Assembly (NCBI GenBank): GCA_019614645.1
Contig: JABWDB010000001.1
Location: 20,129,501 to 20,193,500 of the forward strand
Length of the DNA stretch: 64,000 nt
Reading direction: 5' to 3'
From: Stratiolaelaps scimitus
Lineage: Eukaryota; Arthropoda; Arachnida; Mesostigmata; Laelapidae
The notes beneath the pieces were generated by a model. The model ran no database searches. It saw only the letters and a program-made list of their open reading frames with translations, and was not told where the DNA came from. How positions within the stretch are numbered: the stretch's first letter is position 1; the number at the start of each line of letters is the position of its first letter. Shown piece by piece: positions 51,001 to 62,016 of the stretch. A program made the position numbers and the translations under genes.

Positions 51001-52096
51001 GAAAGAAACTAAACAAATAAACCGCTCTCGTGTATTTTCCCGGTAACTTGTTCACATATATATAGTATTCAGGTGGCTGGTAAGTAATGGCTTGATTAAA
51101 ACGATTTCTATGCTTCAATTAACACACCGTTGTGGTATCACATTTATTGATTAATTGATTGTCTACATCCCATCATTTACCTGTCTGGGACTCGTCCGAG
51201 AATGAACACGACTCTGGCATTCACTCCATTTAGCTGCTTGGCCCATGTTTGTCTCACGGTATCACGTCGAAGCTTATTGTTAACCGCCGAGGTGACCACA
51301 ACCAGATACTCAAGATTGTCATATGAACCATTTGGTTGCAACAACTGCCTGTAGTCATAGACATAACTGCAAAGCACTATCGCGTTGAGTTAACAGCTCA
51401 TATATATATATATATACATATTAAAGTGACATAATAGTTGGGAAATGTGGTGAATATCTGCAGTTTGAACATTCGTTTGATAACAAAATACGCACAAATC
51501 AGGCTGACTAAATAGTAAACACTCATCATTATTATTCAATTCAAGGACAACATTTTACACACCGGCGTCTTTGAAAAGAAAACATCAAATGTCGAAGCCT
51601 CACATTTATATATATATATATTATATATAAATTTGAGGCTTCGACATTTGATGTTTTCTTCTGTTTCTGTAGATGATAGAATGCTGGAGGACGATTCGGC
51701 GACTGTAGAAAGTGGTAATGCCATCTCTTCACAAGATACCATGACGGACTCCGCCTGCTCCCCCTCTCAAATGCGTCACTAATTATTGTTTAAGAGGGGG
51801 AGGGGGAGCAGGCGGAGTCCGTCATGGTATCTTGTGAAGAGATGGCATTACCACTTTCTACAGTCGCCGAATCGTCCTCCAGCATTCTATAATCTATGTA
51901 GCACAGCTGGAGATGGGATTGGAGGGCCGCGACAAGGGGCCGAAGGCAGATGAGGGTCGGGCCAACGGGTCCCCCCGGTGAACTCTCACTCTTAGCTGAG
52001 GATGGTATGGCTCGTGATTAGGTGGGGAAGGGGACCGGTAGGCAGAATTAACCAGCGGAAGAAGCGGGAGACGTGGTCGGCGACCTCCCGCTGTTC

Positions 52097-52127
<31 letters not shown>

Positions 52128-52837
52128 GCTGATATGAATGTCTGTCTTCAACTCCCAATAATCCAGCGGCTTGAAGCAATTCTGAAGAGTATACTGCTTA
52201 ACATGTTAACTGTTCTTTTGCAATAGCCTCAAATCTCCCAGCACCTGATTGAGCTGTTCAGCCAAGAATACGCTGTGTAGTTTAAGCTCCCCGGGACTGT
52301 AGCGACGGAAGCAACTGGCTCCTCCACAGACAGGTACCGCGATACCTTATATTTTATGAAAGTAACATACATAGCAAATACAATTAGAGTCATTTTTTAA
52401 GTTGAATAAGATAGATATAATGTCACCGGTCGCTGAACATTTCACTGGTGGGTAGATACACGAATCAATTAAGAACAAAAACATTATCTTCTACTCAATT
52501 ACAACGACGTCCGAAAAGAGCATTCGCACAGAGCGGAAGAGTGTGTACATGCTCGACAGAACGAGTGAAACTTTTCTCTAATTACACAGTTTGAATGTAG
52601 AGCTTACCTAAGTTTATTACACATTTATTCAGATATCTCTATTCTGGCTTGGATATATTTGCGAATATTTCAATGAATGAACCACAGTCGCCACGCATAG
52701 CTGCCTATCTCAACTGATATTCTCACCTGATATTCGCTTTCGACTAACAGCAAGACGCAATAGAAGAACACTGCTCCAACAAGACATGTCCAAATTAAAT
52801 GCTTTCCTCTCAAATACTTTGACAGGCCACAGTTCAT
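48029..52837 (-). CDS. Beta-1,3-galactosyltransferase-like GT31 enzyme, copy A
   Basis: Eight exons on minus, all GT-AG and phase-matched: 52837-52727, 52345-52245, 51366-51181, 50889-50748, 50347-50234, 49553-49472, 48821-48665, 48170-48029; 344 residues. This is the typical layout of a type II Golgi membrane enzyme: short cytoplasmic tail, one transmembrane helix (LIWTCLVGAVFFYCVLLLV, about 14-33), a stem with sequons, then the GT31 domain. Family signatures are YLVVVTSAVNNKLRRDTVRQ followed by TW (exon 3), FGDIVQFDFRDTFRNATIK (exon 4), the metal-binding KADDD (182-186), YPDFVIGGCLYFISG across exons 6-7, LEDVFVTGML (271-280) and a Cys/His C-terminus (NPCDMH, AAHHIS). It should transfer a sugar, probably galactose or GlcNAc, in beta-1,3 linkage onto glycans in the Golgi; the exact substrate cannot be read from sequence. 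The ordinary open frames here are single exons running into introns. Confidence 0.9.
49829..49960 (+). repeat. tRNA-derived SINE (family 2), unit A
   Basis: Contains an A-box-like GTCAGCGCGGTGG, a B box GGTTCGAGCC and a tail CTGCAGTTCCTTTAATAAAC. It lies in GT31 intron 5, antisense to the gene. The same insertion is present in unit B (56756-56888), so it predates the duplication. Confidence 0.7.
50392..50520 (-). repeat. SINE (family 2), inverted copy in unit A intron 4
   Basis: The reverse complement shows the same CGCGGTGGC head, GGTTCAAGCC B box and GCATTGCAAAACTGCAG tail. Unit B keeps only the tail-side end (about 57322-57342) joined directly to downstream intron sequence, so the element was removed there by a deletion of roughly 185 bp. 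Confidence 0.65.
51576..51896. repeat. Two large hairpins in intron 2 of GT31 copy A
   Basis: Hairpin 1 has 27-bp perfect arms (51576-51602 and 51634-51660) around a TA-rich loop. Hairpin 2 has arms of about 97 bp (51670-51766 and 51800-51896) with only a few mismatches. They abut each other and are absent from unit B, so they arose or were lost after duplication. Confidence 0.85.
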
Positions 52838-53783
52838 TATTTGTCACGGAGAAATTCACTCACATAGATTCAGACAGCCGGATGATTGTCTCGGACCGCC
52901 TCTGACCGCCACCATAGACAGGCCTGAGTATATGTTGCTCTCTATGTTGCACCCACTAGTTCATAAAACCGCTGGTCTGAAAGGTACAACTGAACATTTG
53001 GCTGGAAAAGTTTTATAATGTGGATCCGTGTATTGTCAGAAATTCGAAAGTAAATCCACATCTGGACAACTGTGTGCGTTTCCTGTGTGATGACAGACAC
53101 ACATGCTGCTCCATGGTGCTTGTAGTATCTGTTCATCAGATGTGCAGGAGGCATAGAGCAGCACAACTGCTGTTTGTCAGTTGACTCAGCCTGGCGTTCT
53201 GAGGGCATAGAGGATAGTTCCACTAGTAACTAATTCTGCACAGCTTGTTAACACCAAGAGACAAACCGCCTGCCTGCGGACCGATAACGCCGGTCGCCCC
53301 TGTTAATTCCCTGTCCAACTTCTATCCATTCCACGGCAAGGCTCGTAGTATGGAAATAAGAAGCGTGTTGCATTCTATCCTGTAGCATTGGCAGTCACAT
53401 TCGGGCAAGCCATGAAATCCATAATGGGTAAGACCTTCCCAATGCGTGAGGTTAGACCTGTATATGTTTTCAGCACAATGAATATGTCATATTTATATTA
53501 TTTTACTTATTTATTCAATATCTCTCGAATATCTCAGGTTTTAGGTATGTCCTCTTTATTAGTTACATAACAATGCTACTTAGTAACACCAAAGATAGCT
53601 GGCAAAATCAATGTTACTTAGAGCACGTCAAGGCTATGACTATGATACTAATATCCATAGGAATGTGCTCTCGATTCCAAAAAAAAATTCGAAAAAATTC
53701 AAACGATTCAAAACACAGCACTATCTGGGTGATTGGAATTGTGAGGGGGTCGATATTGACATCGATGGATTGAGTTGGGGTAA

Positions 53784-53786
<3 letters not shown>

Positions 53787-53822
<36 letters not shown>
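53787..53822. repeat. (TA)n microsatellite in unit A
   Basis: A TA run of about 35 bp; unit B has only a short interrupted remnant near 60414-60430, so the repeat expanded or contracted after duplication. Confidence 0.85.
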
Positions 53823-53823
<1 letters not shown>

Positions 53824-54614
53824 CAAGTGAGACTAAATTTGTCTACGAGATCATTTTGTATGACTAAATCATCTATAGGAATCGTCGTCACAATACTATC
53901 CCATCATCTGCCGCGCACCTGCAGTCGAGAATAAAATATCAGCGACCTTTATTGTTAATAATGGCGGTATTCGTGCGTGTGAGTCTGATGCGGCCTCCAT
54001 CAGATGTTCAGAGTAATCCCATCTGAACAATTTGCTAAAGGTATATATTATACCAGGAGGGCTAGAGATTTAATAGACAATGCATGTCGTTACACGTGCA
54101 ACTTCGTTGCCAGCAACGTTTAGCTGGCCACCAGATGTCGCTCACACTCATCAAGGCAGAACCTCCTGTTATTATGCTAAGGATCAGCTATGGAAAAATA
54201 CATCTATGATATACATAGAAACACAAAATACTATCTATTTAGGCTATTCTCGTACAATTAGTCGTACTTACATTGTGACCTGATTATACTTAACATGCGC
54301 AACATATTAAAACACATTTTGCAGTAGTTACATCACCTCTTTCAATATGGCGACCCTCCCAGCAGATCTCACTGATTTATTCCTTAGCCCGTTTGTATTG
54401 TGTGGTACAACGCTAATTTGTTCGCCACCGTATTCCACTGATTCACTAGACATCGATCATCCTTGCTAGATCGCTGGCCCGTCTTATAATATAACCTTAA
54501 GATTTAATATCACCTTAAGAACAAAGGCACGTTTTTGTTGACATCCTCCTACTCTCCCTCTCCTGCTGCAAGACACTGGTCTATGTCAAACAGTTGCACT
54601 ATAACAATGGATGT

Positions 54615-54817
54615 TTAGAAGAACATGTTCTTAATTTTCACTCCCATTTCAATCGAAACTGTTGTTGTATCGAGTTTAGTGGCTGGGGAGTTGATAACGG
54701 ATGTCATGGCAGCATCCACAACGGGGTCTACGCCCATTGGGTTCTCTAGGACCAATTCGAAATCGTGTCCTAGGCAATCGAGAGGCCTTTTGATAACGCA
54801 TAGCATTGCTTCTTCCA
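54615..54817 (-). CDS. Candidate terminal exon, conserved in both units (A)
   Basis: After an acceptor-like CAG the minus frame reads EEAMLCVIKRPLDCLGHD and continues to KNMFF and TAA at 54615-54617, about 67 codons. The unit B counterpart (61656-61858) stays open with the same stop, with 4 amino-acid differences and about 3 silent ones. No known domain. It may be the last exon of an unrecognised gene, or an open frame kept by the youth of the duplication. The plus-strand frame over the same bases is also open. Confidence 0.3.
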
Positions 54818-55049
54818 CTGCGATTCACCGCTTCCCGGAGTCGAGGAAATTCTCCTTATCGGCGGCAACGCTTTCTGTTCTATTACTGTCTCGAGGTACC
54901 TTTGTGGCCTTGAATCGTTGGGGTCACTGTCGCCCAACGATCTCGAACGACTGGGCATTGCTTGATGTGTGCCGATGGCTGCAGTTGAACGATACTGGAA
55001 ATGGTGATAAACGGCCGACCGAAGTCAGCGAAATCTGTCACGGCGCACA

Positions 55050-58000
55050 TCAAGTCCGGGCGACACAGGAGCACACGTTTGATGTACAACGGCGTACGGT
55101 AGACGTGAGGGTTTCCCAAAGCAGTCGCATTTGTGAAACTGAGATGTGATGTGCTGCTATGATATTGTGCATGTCGCAGGGATTCTTCAATCTAACGAAG
55201 AATGTAATTACGAAGAACGGTCGCGAAAAACAGAACCAAAGACGCAGATCAGGTCGGACATTAGGTTACAATAACGCATCTCGCAGTTAGCTGCAGATTG
55301 CCGTCACGACTTTAATGACAAGCAACGGAGGTGCCTACCTTGAATGTGCTATCGCATTCTAGGCTATGTATGATCGATGTCAACGAAGAAAGAGAGAGAG
55401 ATGGGTGCTTAGTCGAAGCTTACTCTGATAAGACATTCGAGTGTTGAGTTGAGTTAGCTGCGGTTAGGCCTTTTTCTCAGTTGTTACTGGATCGGGCTTT
55501 GTCCAGCCTCACGTTTCGAAATTAGTGTTATTCGGCCTTCACATACTAAATTGGTGATAAAGATATTTTACCCAAGGGGCTCGATGCCGGTGAGATTAAC
55601 CAGTGGTACTCGAGCTTTCGTAGCCAGCATTCCGGTTACGAAGACGTCCTCCAAACTTAACGGACGAGTAGTCAATGCCATCTCGTATAGAGGGGTTAAC
55701 GCCTGCCCGGATATAAAGTATAAACAACCTGAAATCGCCGACATAACAAAGAACTATTATCGCTTAGGCCAGATTTTACTCACTGCCAATTATCTTCCAA
55801 GAATCCATGTCAGGGCGAGTACACGTGAATGGTTAAGACTGTTCGCGCCGTCATATGCGCTGCTCTTTGAAGCGTACGTTAATCTGATATAGAGTAAATG
55901 CCTCATATGTGTATTCTTTGTAACGATTTGTTGAAATATAGGGGGTAGTATGCTATCGTATGTAAAATCTTAGATTTGAACTAATTGTCGAATTTTTTTA
56001 GGTTCTTGAATGCGAATAGCATTGAAGTAACGATTACGAAATTCGTATTAACATAGCAGTTTCAGTGTTTGGAGAAGCTAAAAGGCTGAAACGAGCTATA
56101 AAAGTGTCACAGAGTTTAATAGTTACTCTATGATGACAGCGGAATATTTGATATTTCTCTCCAATAAGCTAGAACCGTGGTAGAGTAGTAGTAGTGGTAG
56201 TGATAGTACCCCAGTCGCAGTACAAATGAGTGAAGTAGACTGAAGTAGAATGAGTCAACCGACTCATTATATACCATAGCGAGTCAAGGCTCGCTATCAG
56301 TCAACCATGACTGCTACAATTTACGCAGTAAGTGCAAGTGAAAGCGCATCATTATTTGAACACAGGCCACAGTACGGTGGCTTGCGTAACATTCTCACCT
56401 ATGACAAAATCAGGATACATTTTGTCGGGGTACTCCTGTTCCGATACAGACCACTTGTCATTCCTCATTCGACGCGGAGCCTGATAACAAAAGTGGAGTT
56501 ATCCACACAGATTTAGTGACGAGTTTAGTGATTTACTCAAGTATCAGGGGGCGTAAGGGATGGGAAATTGAAGGTGAGTTTGTGCTTTCTTTCGTTTTCT
56601 GTGACAGAGAACGCCTTATATTGAACACCCCTCCCCTATCGAGTTTCAACTGTGAGACTGACTCCTGTCTAATGCTATGGCCGACCTATCCATTCAACTG
56701 TTGCCCCACTTAAGCTTCATACAATAGGCCCCGATCTTCAGTGAACAACAGCGTTAGCCGTCAGCGCGGTGGCGTGCACGGCGAAGTCTCTCTGGCTGTA
56801 AAAAGCCGCAAGCCGCAGGTTCGAGCCACGCGACATAACATTTAAGAGAACTCAAGCGTTGTAAATCTGCAGTTCCTTTAATAAACAAAGTATAAAACCG
56901 ACAACCTATACTACATATCCTGGGAGGTGTCCCAGGTACACAGTTTGTTGGGTCATAAAGGTGGCCTAAATGCGCTGTGAAAAACGTATGAGTTCCCGGT
57001 AAAAAACGGAAAAACGTATGAGGTGCCGGTAAGACAGAGTATTTATTTGTTCTTATGAATATTATATTCATAATATATGCAAAAGCAAATTAGCAAAATA
57101 TTAATAATACTAATATAAATATTAATTAATAATAAATCAGATATTCAACAGGTAACACTACCACATGAGCCAAAGCTGATCCAGCAACAAACGATGTCGA
57201 AATCTTGTCACGCAATGCCTCCAAGTCGTGGCGCATCCTGGCTACATTGACTATCGTGTCATCGTCTGCCTTCACCTGCAAACCCATAAGCAGGGTAATG
57301 GTTATATATTAGCGCCTTGAAGGAACTGCAGTTTTGCAATGCTGGAATGATGGAAATTTGTAAACTTCCCTTCCACTTTAATGAGATATTTTCATTCAGG
57401 CTTTTTTAGGAGACAAACGCACTGTGCAATCATTAAATAAAATATTTCGTTAATAACGACAGTAAACTAGTAATCTGAAGGCACAAGACAAACCAGATAC
57501 GCAGGCCGATACTGGGAAGCCCAGCGAAGCATAAGGACAGTTTTTATGGTCGCATTCCGAAATGTGTCTTTGAAGTCGAATTGGACAATATCCCCAAATC
57601 GGACGTGCTCCTCCTCCAGTGTTACCTGTAGGCGGCTAAGGTTATATATAGTAAATGATAGTGAGGTTCGACGAACCGACACGACAGCTTCGGGAAGAGG
57701 TCGTCTCCAAACGACATCAATCATATCCCCAAATCAGTTAGTATGTGTGTCACGATAACTATTACACGACGTCATTATTATTATTATTGTTCATGCATTT
57801 GAAAAAGAAACTAACCCGCTTTCGTGTTTTTTCTGGTAACTTGTTCACAGATATATAGTATATATAGTATTCAGGTGGATGATAAATTATGGCTTGATTA
57901 AAACGATTTCTATGCTTCAATTAACACACCGTTGTGGTATCACATTTATTGACTAATTGATTGTCTACATCCCATCATTTACCTGTCTGGGACTCGTCCG

Positions 58001-58720
58001 AGAATGAACACGACTCTGGCATTCACGCCATTTAGCTGCTTGGCCCATGTTTGTCTCACGGTATCACGTCGAAGCTTATTCTTAACCGCTGAGGTGACCA
58101 CAACCAGATACTCAAGATTGTCATATGAACCATTTGGTTGCAACAACTGCCTGTAGTCATAGACATAACTGCAAAGCACTATCGCGTTGAGTTAACAGCT
58201 CATATATATATATATATATATCTTGAATCTCATATCATGAAATTAATATATATATATATATATATTAATTTCATGATATGAGATTTTAGGTCCACTTTTA
58301 AGATATTTAATTAAGTACAATCTTAGCCCTTCATTGTATAAATAACTCTGCTGGGTAGAAGAGGCTCTGAGAGGAAGTGAGAGTACGTCTAACAACGTCA
58401 CAGAAGTGGGTATTTGCCAATTGTGGCCCGATAACAAAAACATATATATATATATATATATTATAGTACAATAATTAGTGACATGTTTGACGACGACATT
58501 GTATCAGGACAAAGTCGTGGTGCCGAGGGAAGCTATGCCACTGCCATTACCATATGTACTACAGCTGGAAACAGTCCTGAGGGGCTAGGCAGAAGAGGGC
58601 CGGGCCCAGCCGGGTCCCCTTTCTGAACCCGACATTCTGATCCGTGATCAGGTGCGAAGGGGAGCAGCAGGCAAAATTAACCAGAGGGAAGAAGCAGGGG
58701 ACGTGGTCGGCGACCTCCCG

Positions 58721-58763
<43 letters not shown>

Positions 58764-59481
58764 GCTGATATGAATGTCTGTTTTCAACTCCTAATAATCC
58801 AGCGGCTTGAAGCAATTCTGAAGAGTATACTGCTTAACATGTTAACTGTTCTTTTGCAATAGCCTCAAATCTCCCAGCACCTGATTGAGCTGTTCAGCCA
58901 AGAATACGCTGTGTAGTTCAAGCTCCCCGGGACTGTAGCGACGGAAGCAACTGGCTCCTCCACAGACAGGTACCGCGATACCTTATATTTTATGAAAGTA
59001 ACATACATAGCAAATACAATTAGAGTCCTTTTTTAAGTTGAATAAGATAGATATAATGTCACCGGTCGCTGAACATTTCACTGATGCAGATTTATAGATA
59101 AATGAATCAGTTAACAGAAGCATTATTTTCTACTCAATTACAACGATGTTCGAAAAGAGCATTTGTACAGAACGGAAGAGTGTGTACCTATTCGACAGAA
59201 CGAGTGAAACTTTTCTCTAATTACACAGTTTGAATGTAGAGCTTACCTAAGCGTATTACACATTTATTCAGATATGTATTATCTCTATTCTGGCTTGGAT
59301 ATTTGCGAATATTTCAATGAATGAACCACAGTCGCCACGTATAGCTGCCTATCTCAACTGATATTCTCACCTGATATTCGCTTTCGACTAACAGCAAGAC
59401 GCAATAGAAGAACACTGCTCCAACAAGACATGTCCAAATTAAATGCTTTCCTCTCAAATACTTTGACAGGCGACAGTTCAT
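55050..59481 (-). CDS. Beta-1,3-galactosyltransferase-like GT31 enzyme, copy B
   Basis: Eight exons with lengths identical to copy A: 59481-59371, 58981-58881, 58168-57983, 57635-57494, 57275-57162, 56480-56399, 55728-55572, 55191-55050; 344 residues, all splice sites and frames intact. The transmembrane helix, the RRDTVRQTW block, KADDD, EDVF and the Cys/His tail are conserved. Differences from copy A include Gly to Arg at residue 4, Asn to Lys in SAVKNK, His to Arg and Arg to Lys in exon 4, LT to PA just before the DDD strand, QA to HV ending exon 5, and changes in the last ten residues. None hits a signature residue, so both copies look functional. The canonical AATAAA seen past copy A lies outside the repeated block; here the nearest similar hexamer is AATAGA at 54879-54884, so 3' processing may differ. 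Confidence 0.9.
56756..56888 (+). repeat. tRNA-derived SINE (family 2), unit B
   Basis: The counterpart of 49829-49960, nearly identical, in intron 5 of GT31 copy B. It has GGTTCGAGCC as B box and a tail CTGCAGTTCCTTTAATAAAC. Confidence 0.7.
58226..58285. repeat. Hairpin in intron 2 of GT31 copy B
   Basis: AATCTCATATCATGAAATTA at 58226-58245 pairs perfectly with its complement ending at 58285; the middle is a TA repeat. The same intron of copy A has unrelated hairpins, also next to TA repeats. Confidence 0.85.
58725..58757. repeat. (TA)n microsatellite in intron 2 of copy B
   Basis: A TA run just before AAATAAAGCTG; the equivalent tract in unit A is at about 52098-52121, shorter. Confidence 0.85.
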
Positions 59482-60432
59482 TATTTGTCACGTAGAGATT
59501 CACTCACATAGATTCAGACAGCCGGTTGATTGTCTCGGACCGCCTCTAACGACCAAACCACGTGTGGGCAGTGTTTTTTTATTGGTAGGTGTTGTTCTAT
59601 GCTCGCCGACTATGTAATGAAACCGCTATTTTGAAACGCCCAACTTGATCATTTGGCTAAGGAATTTCCATGATATATATCCGTGGATTGTCACAAATTC
59701 ACAAAGTAAAGCCACATCTGGACGGCTGTGTTTGTATTTCATATGAGATATCAGTCGAACATCTGTGATGCCACGCTGGAATTTACTTGACTGAGTCAAT
59801 CGAGACTTGGTCAAGTGACTCAACCTGGCACTCCGGGTAAGTAGAAGCTAGTTCTACTGGAAAGTGCTTCTGGACAACTCGTTTCTACCAGACGACAAAC
59901 AGCTGCCTGGAGACCGATAACGCCGGTCCCTCCTGTTAATGCCCTGTCTAGCTTTTATCCGTTCCACAGCAATGCTCGTAGTCTGGAAATAACAAGCGTG
60001 TTGCATTCTATCCTGTAACATTGGCAGTCACATTCGGGCAAGCCATGAAATCCATAATGGGTAGGACCTTCCCAATGCGTGAGGTTAGACCTGTATATGT
60101 TTTCAGCACAATGAATATGTCATATTTATATTATTTCACTTATTTATTCAATATCTCTCGAATATCTCAGGTTTCAGGTATGTCCTCTTTATTAGTTACA
60201 TAACAATGCTACTTAGTAACACCAAAGATAGCTGGCAAAATCAATGTTACTTAAAGCACGTCAGGGCTGTGACTAGGATAAAAATATCCATAGGAATGTG
60301 CTCTCGATTAAAAAAAAATTCGAAACAATTCAAACGACCCAAAACACAGCACTATCTGGGTGATTGGAATTGTGGGGAAGTCTATATTGACATCGATGGA
60401 TTGAGTTGATGCGTATATATATGTATATATGC

Positions 60433-60696
60433 TTAACGTATGTGCAAAATGAGTCTTAATTTGTATATGAGGTCACTTTGAGTGACTCGATCATCTACGG
60501 GAATCGTTACCATAACACTATCCTCGTCATCTGCCGCGTACCCACAGTCTAGAATGCTCCCGTCAAAAAAATATCGATTTTCAGGTCGACGATGAGAACC
60601 TCTAAATTCGTTTATAATTATTACGGGCAAATCAGGCATGACATGTTTGGTACATTGCGCAGTGGCCATCATATTCTCAAAGCCGGTATTATACAC
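60433..60696 (-). pseudogene. Open frame in unit B, broken in unit A
   Basis: An 87-codon minus frame containing DCGYAADDEDSVMVTIPVDD. The corresponding unit A sequence (about 53825-53940) is roughly 80% similar, lacks the first part and is frameshifted with a stop after GIVL. No domain is recognised. It may be a decaying exon upstream of the GT31 gene or chance. Confidence 0.25.
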
Positions 60697-61123
60697 CCTT
60701 ATTGTTACCCATATTGGTGCGTATCAGCCTGATGCGGCTTCCATAAGACGTTCCTTGTTTCTTCAATGAAATACGCCACAGTATAACGTGCTGCTAAATA
60801 TATGGAGAAAAACACTAACCTTATTTAAAGAAAGGGCCCGCATGACGGTGCCTTTTTGCCTATTTAGATAAGGCACGATTATCACAATGTTCTCTGTTGA
60901 GTAATCCCATCTGAACAATTTGCTAAAGGTATATATTATACCAGGAGGGCTAGAGATTTAATAGACAATGCATGTCGTTACACGTGCAACTTCGTTGCCA
61001 GCAACGTTTAGCTGGCCACCAGATGTCGCTCACACTCATCAAGGCAGAACCTCCTGTTATTATGCTAAGGATCAGCTATGAAAAAATACATCTATGATAT
61101 ACATAGAAACACAAAACACTATC

Positions 61124-61270
61124 ACCGTCAGCGCAGTGGCTTGGACGGCGAAGTCTCTGGCTATCGGAAGCCAGAGGCCGCAGGTTCGAGCCCTGCCATG
61201 TGACATAAAAGAGAGCTTAAGCATTGTAAAAGTTGCAGCTCCTTCAATAAACCAATAAACCTTTACCTTT
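61124..61270 (+). repeat. SINE (family 2) private to unit B
   Basis: An insertion of about 147 bp flanked by ACTATC (61118-61123 and 61271-61276). Unit A has a single uninterrupted ACTATC at 54230-54235. The element has GTCAGCGCAGTGGC, a GGTTCGAGCC B box and a tail CAGCTCCTTCAATAAACC plus TTTACC repeats. It therefore transposed after the duplication. Confidence 0.85.
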
Positions 61271-61655
61271 ACTATCTGTTTAGGCTATTATTGTACAATT
61301 AGTCGTACTTACATTGTGACCTGATTAGACTTAACACGCGCAACATATTATAACACATTTTGCAGTAGTTACATCGCCTCTTTCAATATGGCGGCCCTCC
61401 CAGCAGATCTCACTGATTTATTCCTTAGCCCGTTTGTATTGTGTGGTACAACGCTGATTTGTTCGCCACCGTATTCCACTAATTCACTAGACATCGATCC
61501 CCCTTGCTAGGTCGCTGGCCCGTCTTATAATATAACCTTAAGATTTAATATCACCTTAAGAACAAAGGCACCTTTTTGTTGACATCCTCCTACTCTCCTT
61601 CTCCTGCTGCAAGACACTGGTCTATGTCAAACAGTTGCACTAGAACAATGGATGT

Positions 61656-61858
61656 TTAGAAGAACATGTTCTTAATTTTCACTCCCATTTCAATCGAAAC
61701 TGTTGTTGTATCGAGTTTAGTTGCTGGGGAGCTGATAACGGATGTCATGGCAGCATCTACAACGGGGTCTACGCCCATTGGGTTCTCTAGGACTAAGTCC
61801 AAATCGTGTCCTAGGCAATCGAGAGGCCTTTTGATAACGCATAGCATTGCTTCTCCCA
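61656..61858 (-). CDS. Candidate terminal exon, conserved in both units (B)
   Basis: Unit B counterpart of 54615-54817: the frame (x)GEAMLCVIKRPLDCLGHD to KNMFF-stop is preserved. The upstream acceptor dinucleotide AG is kept although the context changed (TAG for CAG). Product unknown, no domain; see the unit A entry for alternatives. Confidence 0.3.
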
Positions 61859-62016
61859 CTACTATTCATCGCTTCCCGGTTTCTTGCCTTCCTCTTTGCG
61901 GTATGTCGCAATTTTTGTCGCAAAAATATAGTAGAGTGTTAATTTAGGAAGTGGTTGCTATCGGTGTCAGCTCGAACACCTGACGAAGGGGGAGTTTTCT
62001 TTATTACTGTCTCGAG

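Larger units (their letters stand above)
47893..54896. repeat. Tandem duplication unit A (about 7.0 kb)
   Basis: Similarity to unit B begins near 47893 (TGGCCTTAGATCGTTGG against TGGCCTTGAATCGTTGG at 54905) and runs, with indels, to the shared TATTACTGTCTCGAGG at 54881-54896. The unit contains one complete GT31 gene on the minus strand, SINE copies in its introns and a conserved small open frame near its right end. The units are direct and adjacent, so unequal exchange or replication slippage is the likely origin. Confidence 0.9.
54897..62016. repeat. Tandem duplication unit B (about 7.1 kb)
   Basis: Second copy of the unit, in direct orientation immediately after unit A, ending with the same TATTACTGTCTCGAGG (62001-62016). 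It differs from A by replaced intron 2 sequence, a deletion in intron 4, a private SINE at 61124-61270, about 160 bp extra near 60560-60720 and about 115 bp of different sequence just before its end. Confidence 0.9.

Noticed and set aside
52942..53223. 93-codon minus frame upstream of GT31 copy A
   Set aside because: The equivalent region of unit B is strongly diverged and not open in the same way, so it is not supported as an exon.
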